Assembly: GCA_002690755.1 (NCBI GenBank)
Contig: NZFT01000023.1
Span: 11,879-18,725 of the forward strand
Origin: Phycisphaerae bacterium
GTDB lineage: Bacteria > Planctomycetota > Phycisphaerae > Phycisphaerales > SM1A02
DNA: 6,847 bases
Reading direction: 5' to 3'
A program made the position numbers and the translations under genes. A model generated the notes under the pieces. It had not been told where the DNA came from. It made no database searches and was given only the letters and a program-made list of their open reading frames with translations. The first letter of the stretch is position 1. Each line of letters begins with the position of its first letter. Positions 6,626 to 6,847 of this stretch are shown here, one piece after another.

Positions 6626-6847
6626 TCAGCCGGCCGCGGCGCGAAGGGCGTCCGCCAACGCCTGATGGAGGCGTTCGTGGTCCGTCACGGAGTCGAGGAC
6701 GGCTCGAAGCGAGTCGATCCGCTGCGGACCGGAAAGGCCCGGATCGAGTCCCTCGATGGCCGAATCCCCAAGTTGTTCCAGTGCGGCGAGCGTCCATTCG
6801 AGGTCGGGCTGTTCGAGGTCCGCGGGCGGATCGACTCGGGTTCGCAC
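6626..6847 (-). CDS. Hypothetical protein, partial at the right edge
   Basis: A 73-codon minus-strand frame ends in TGA at 6628-6626 and is open to the window edge. The last triplet (6847-6845) reads GTG and could be a start, but the gene probably continues beyond the edge. The visible residues are Leu/Ala/Asp-rich and probably helical (DLEWTLAALEQLGDSAIEGL, then RIDSLRAVLDSVTDHERLHQ and ALADALRAAAG), acidic, without cysteines, signal peptide or a family motif that I recognise. It converges on the M24 peptidase gene with 10 bp between stop codons and no terminator in the gap. Codon use (mostly G or C in third positions) is like that of its neighbours, which supports real coding. Function unknown. 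Confidence 0.65.
   Translation of the reverse strand: MRTRVDPPADLEQPDLEWTLAALEQLGDSAIEGLDPGLSGPQRIDSLRAVLDSVTDHERLHQALADALRAAAG

Noticed and set aside
6657..6675. AACGCCT/AGGCGTT hairpin as a terminator for the M24 gene
   Set aside because: The 7-bp stem with a 5-base loop has no T tract and lies within the opposing coding frame; probably chance.

Overview
The window comes from a GC-rich (by eye about 60-65 % G+C) bacterial chromosome. A lipoprotein signal peptide, a MarC-type inner-membrane protein and a close EttA homologue point to a Gram-negative-like diderm. The mix of DUF2237, DUF2071 and DCC genes with scattered, often weak Shine-Dalgarno sites is compatible with Planctomycetota (Phycisphaerae-like). 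That placement is an impression, not something the sequence proves. There are no transposases, integrases, phage genes, tRNAs, rRNAs or CRISPR repeats, so this reads as ordinary core chromosome of short, mostly single-gene units.

Layout from left to right. (1) 1-381, minus strand: an open frame that runs off the left edge and codes for an unrecognised protein; a strong hairpin plus six-T terminator for plus-strand transcription lies inside its far end at 62-106. (2) 459-1205, plus: a MarC-family membrane protein, divergent from (1). (3) 1362-1760, plus: a small six-cysteine DUF2237 protein. (4) 2262-2981 and 1790-2221, minus: a DUF2071/YqjF-like protein followed 40 bp later by a DCC-family (DUF393) thiol-disulfide oxidoreductase, probably one operon that converges on DUF2237. 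(5) 3073-4761, plus: EttA, the ABC-F translation factor, divergent from the DUF2071 gene. (6) 4787-4835: a long bulged hairpin between convergent genes, probably a two-way terminator. (7) 4869-5219, minus: a small predicted lipoprotein. (8) 5455-6615, plus: an M24 (Xaa-Pro aminopeptidase/creatinase-type) metallopeptidase with all five metal ligands. (9) 6626-6847, minus: the C-terminal part (or a short complete copy) of an unrecognised helical protein cut by the right edge.

The genes do not form an obvious pathway. EttA (ribosome energy sensing) and the M24 peptidase (peptide turnover) are housekeeping functions. The DCC protein and the cysteine-rich DUF2237 protein are a convergent pair of small cysteine-dependent proteins. 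I found no convincing new multi-gene system. The points most worth checking are the edge-cut minus-strand gene at 1-381 with a terminator inside it, and the DUF2071-DCC pair beside the DUF2237 gene.
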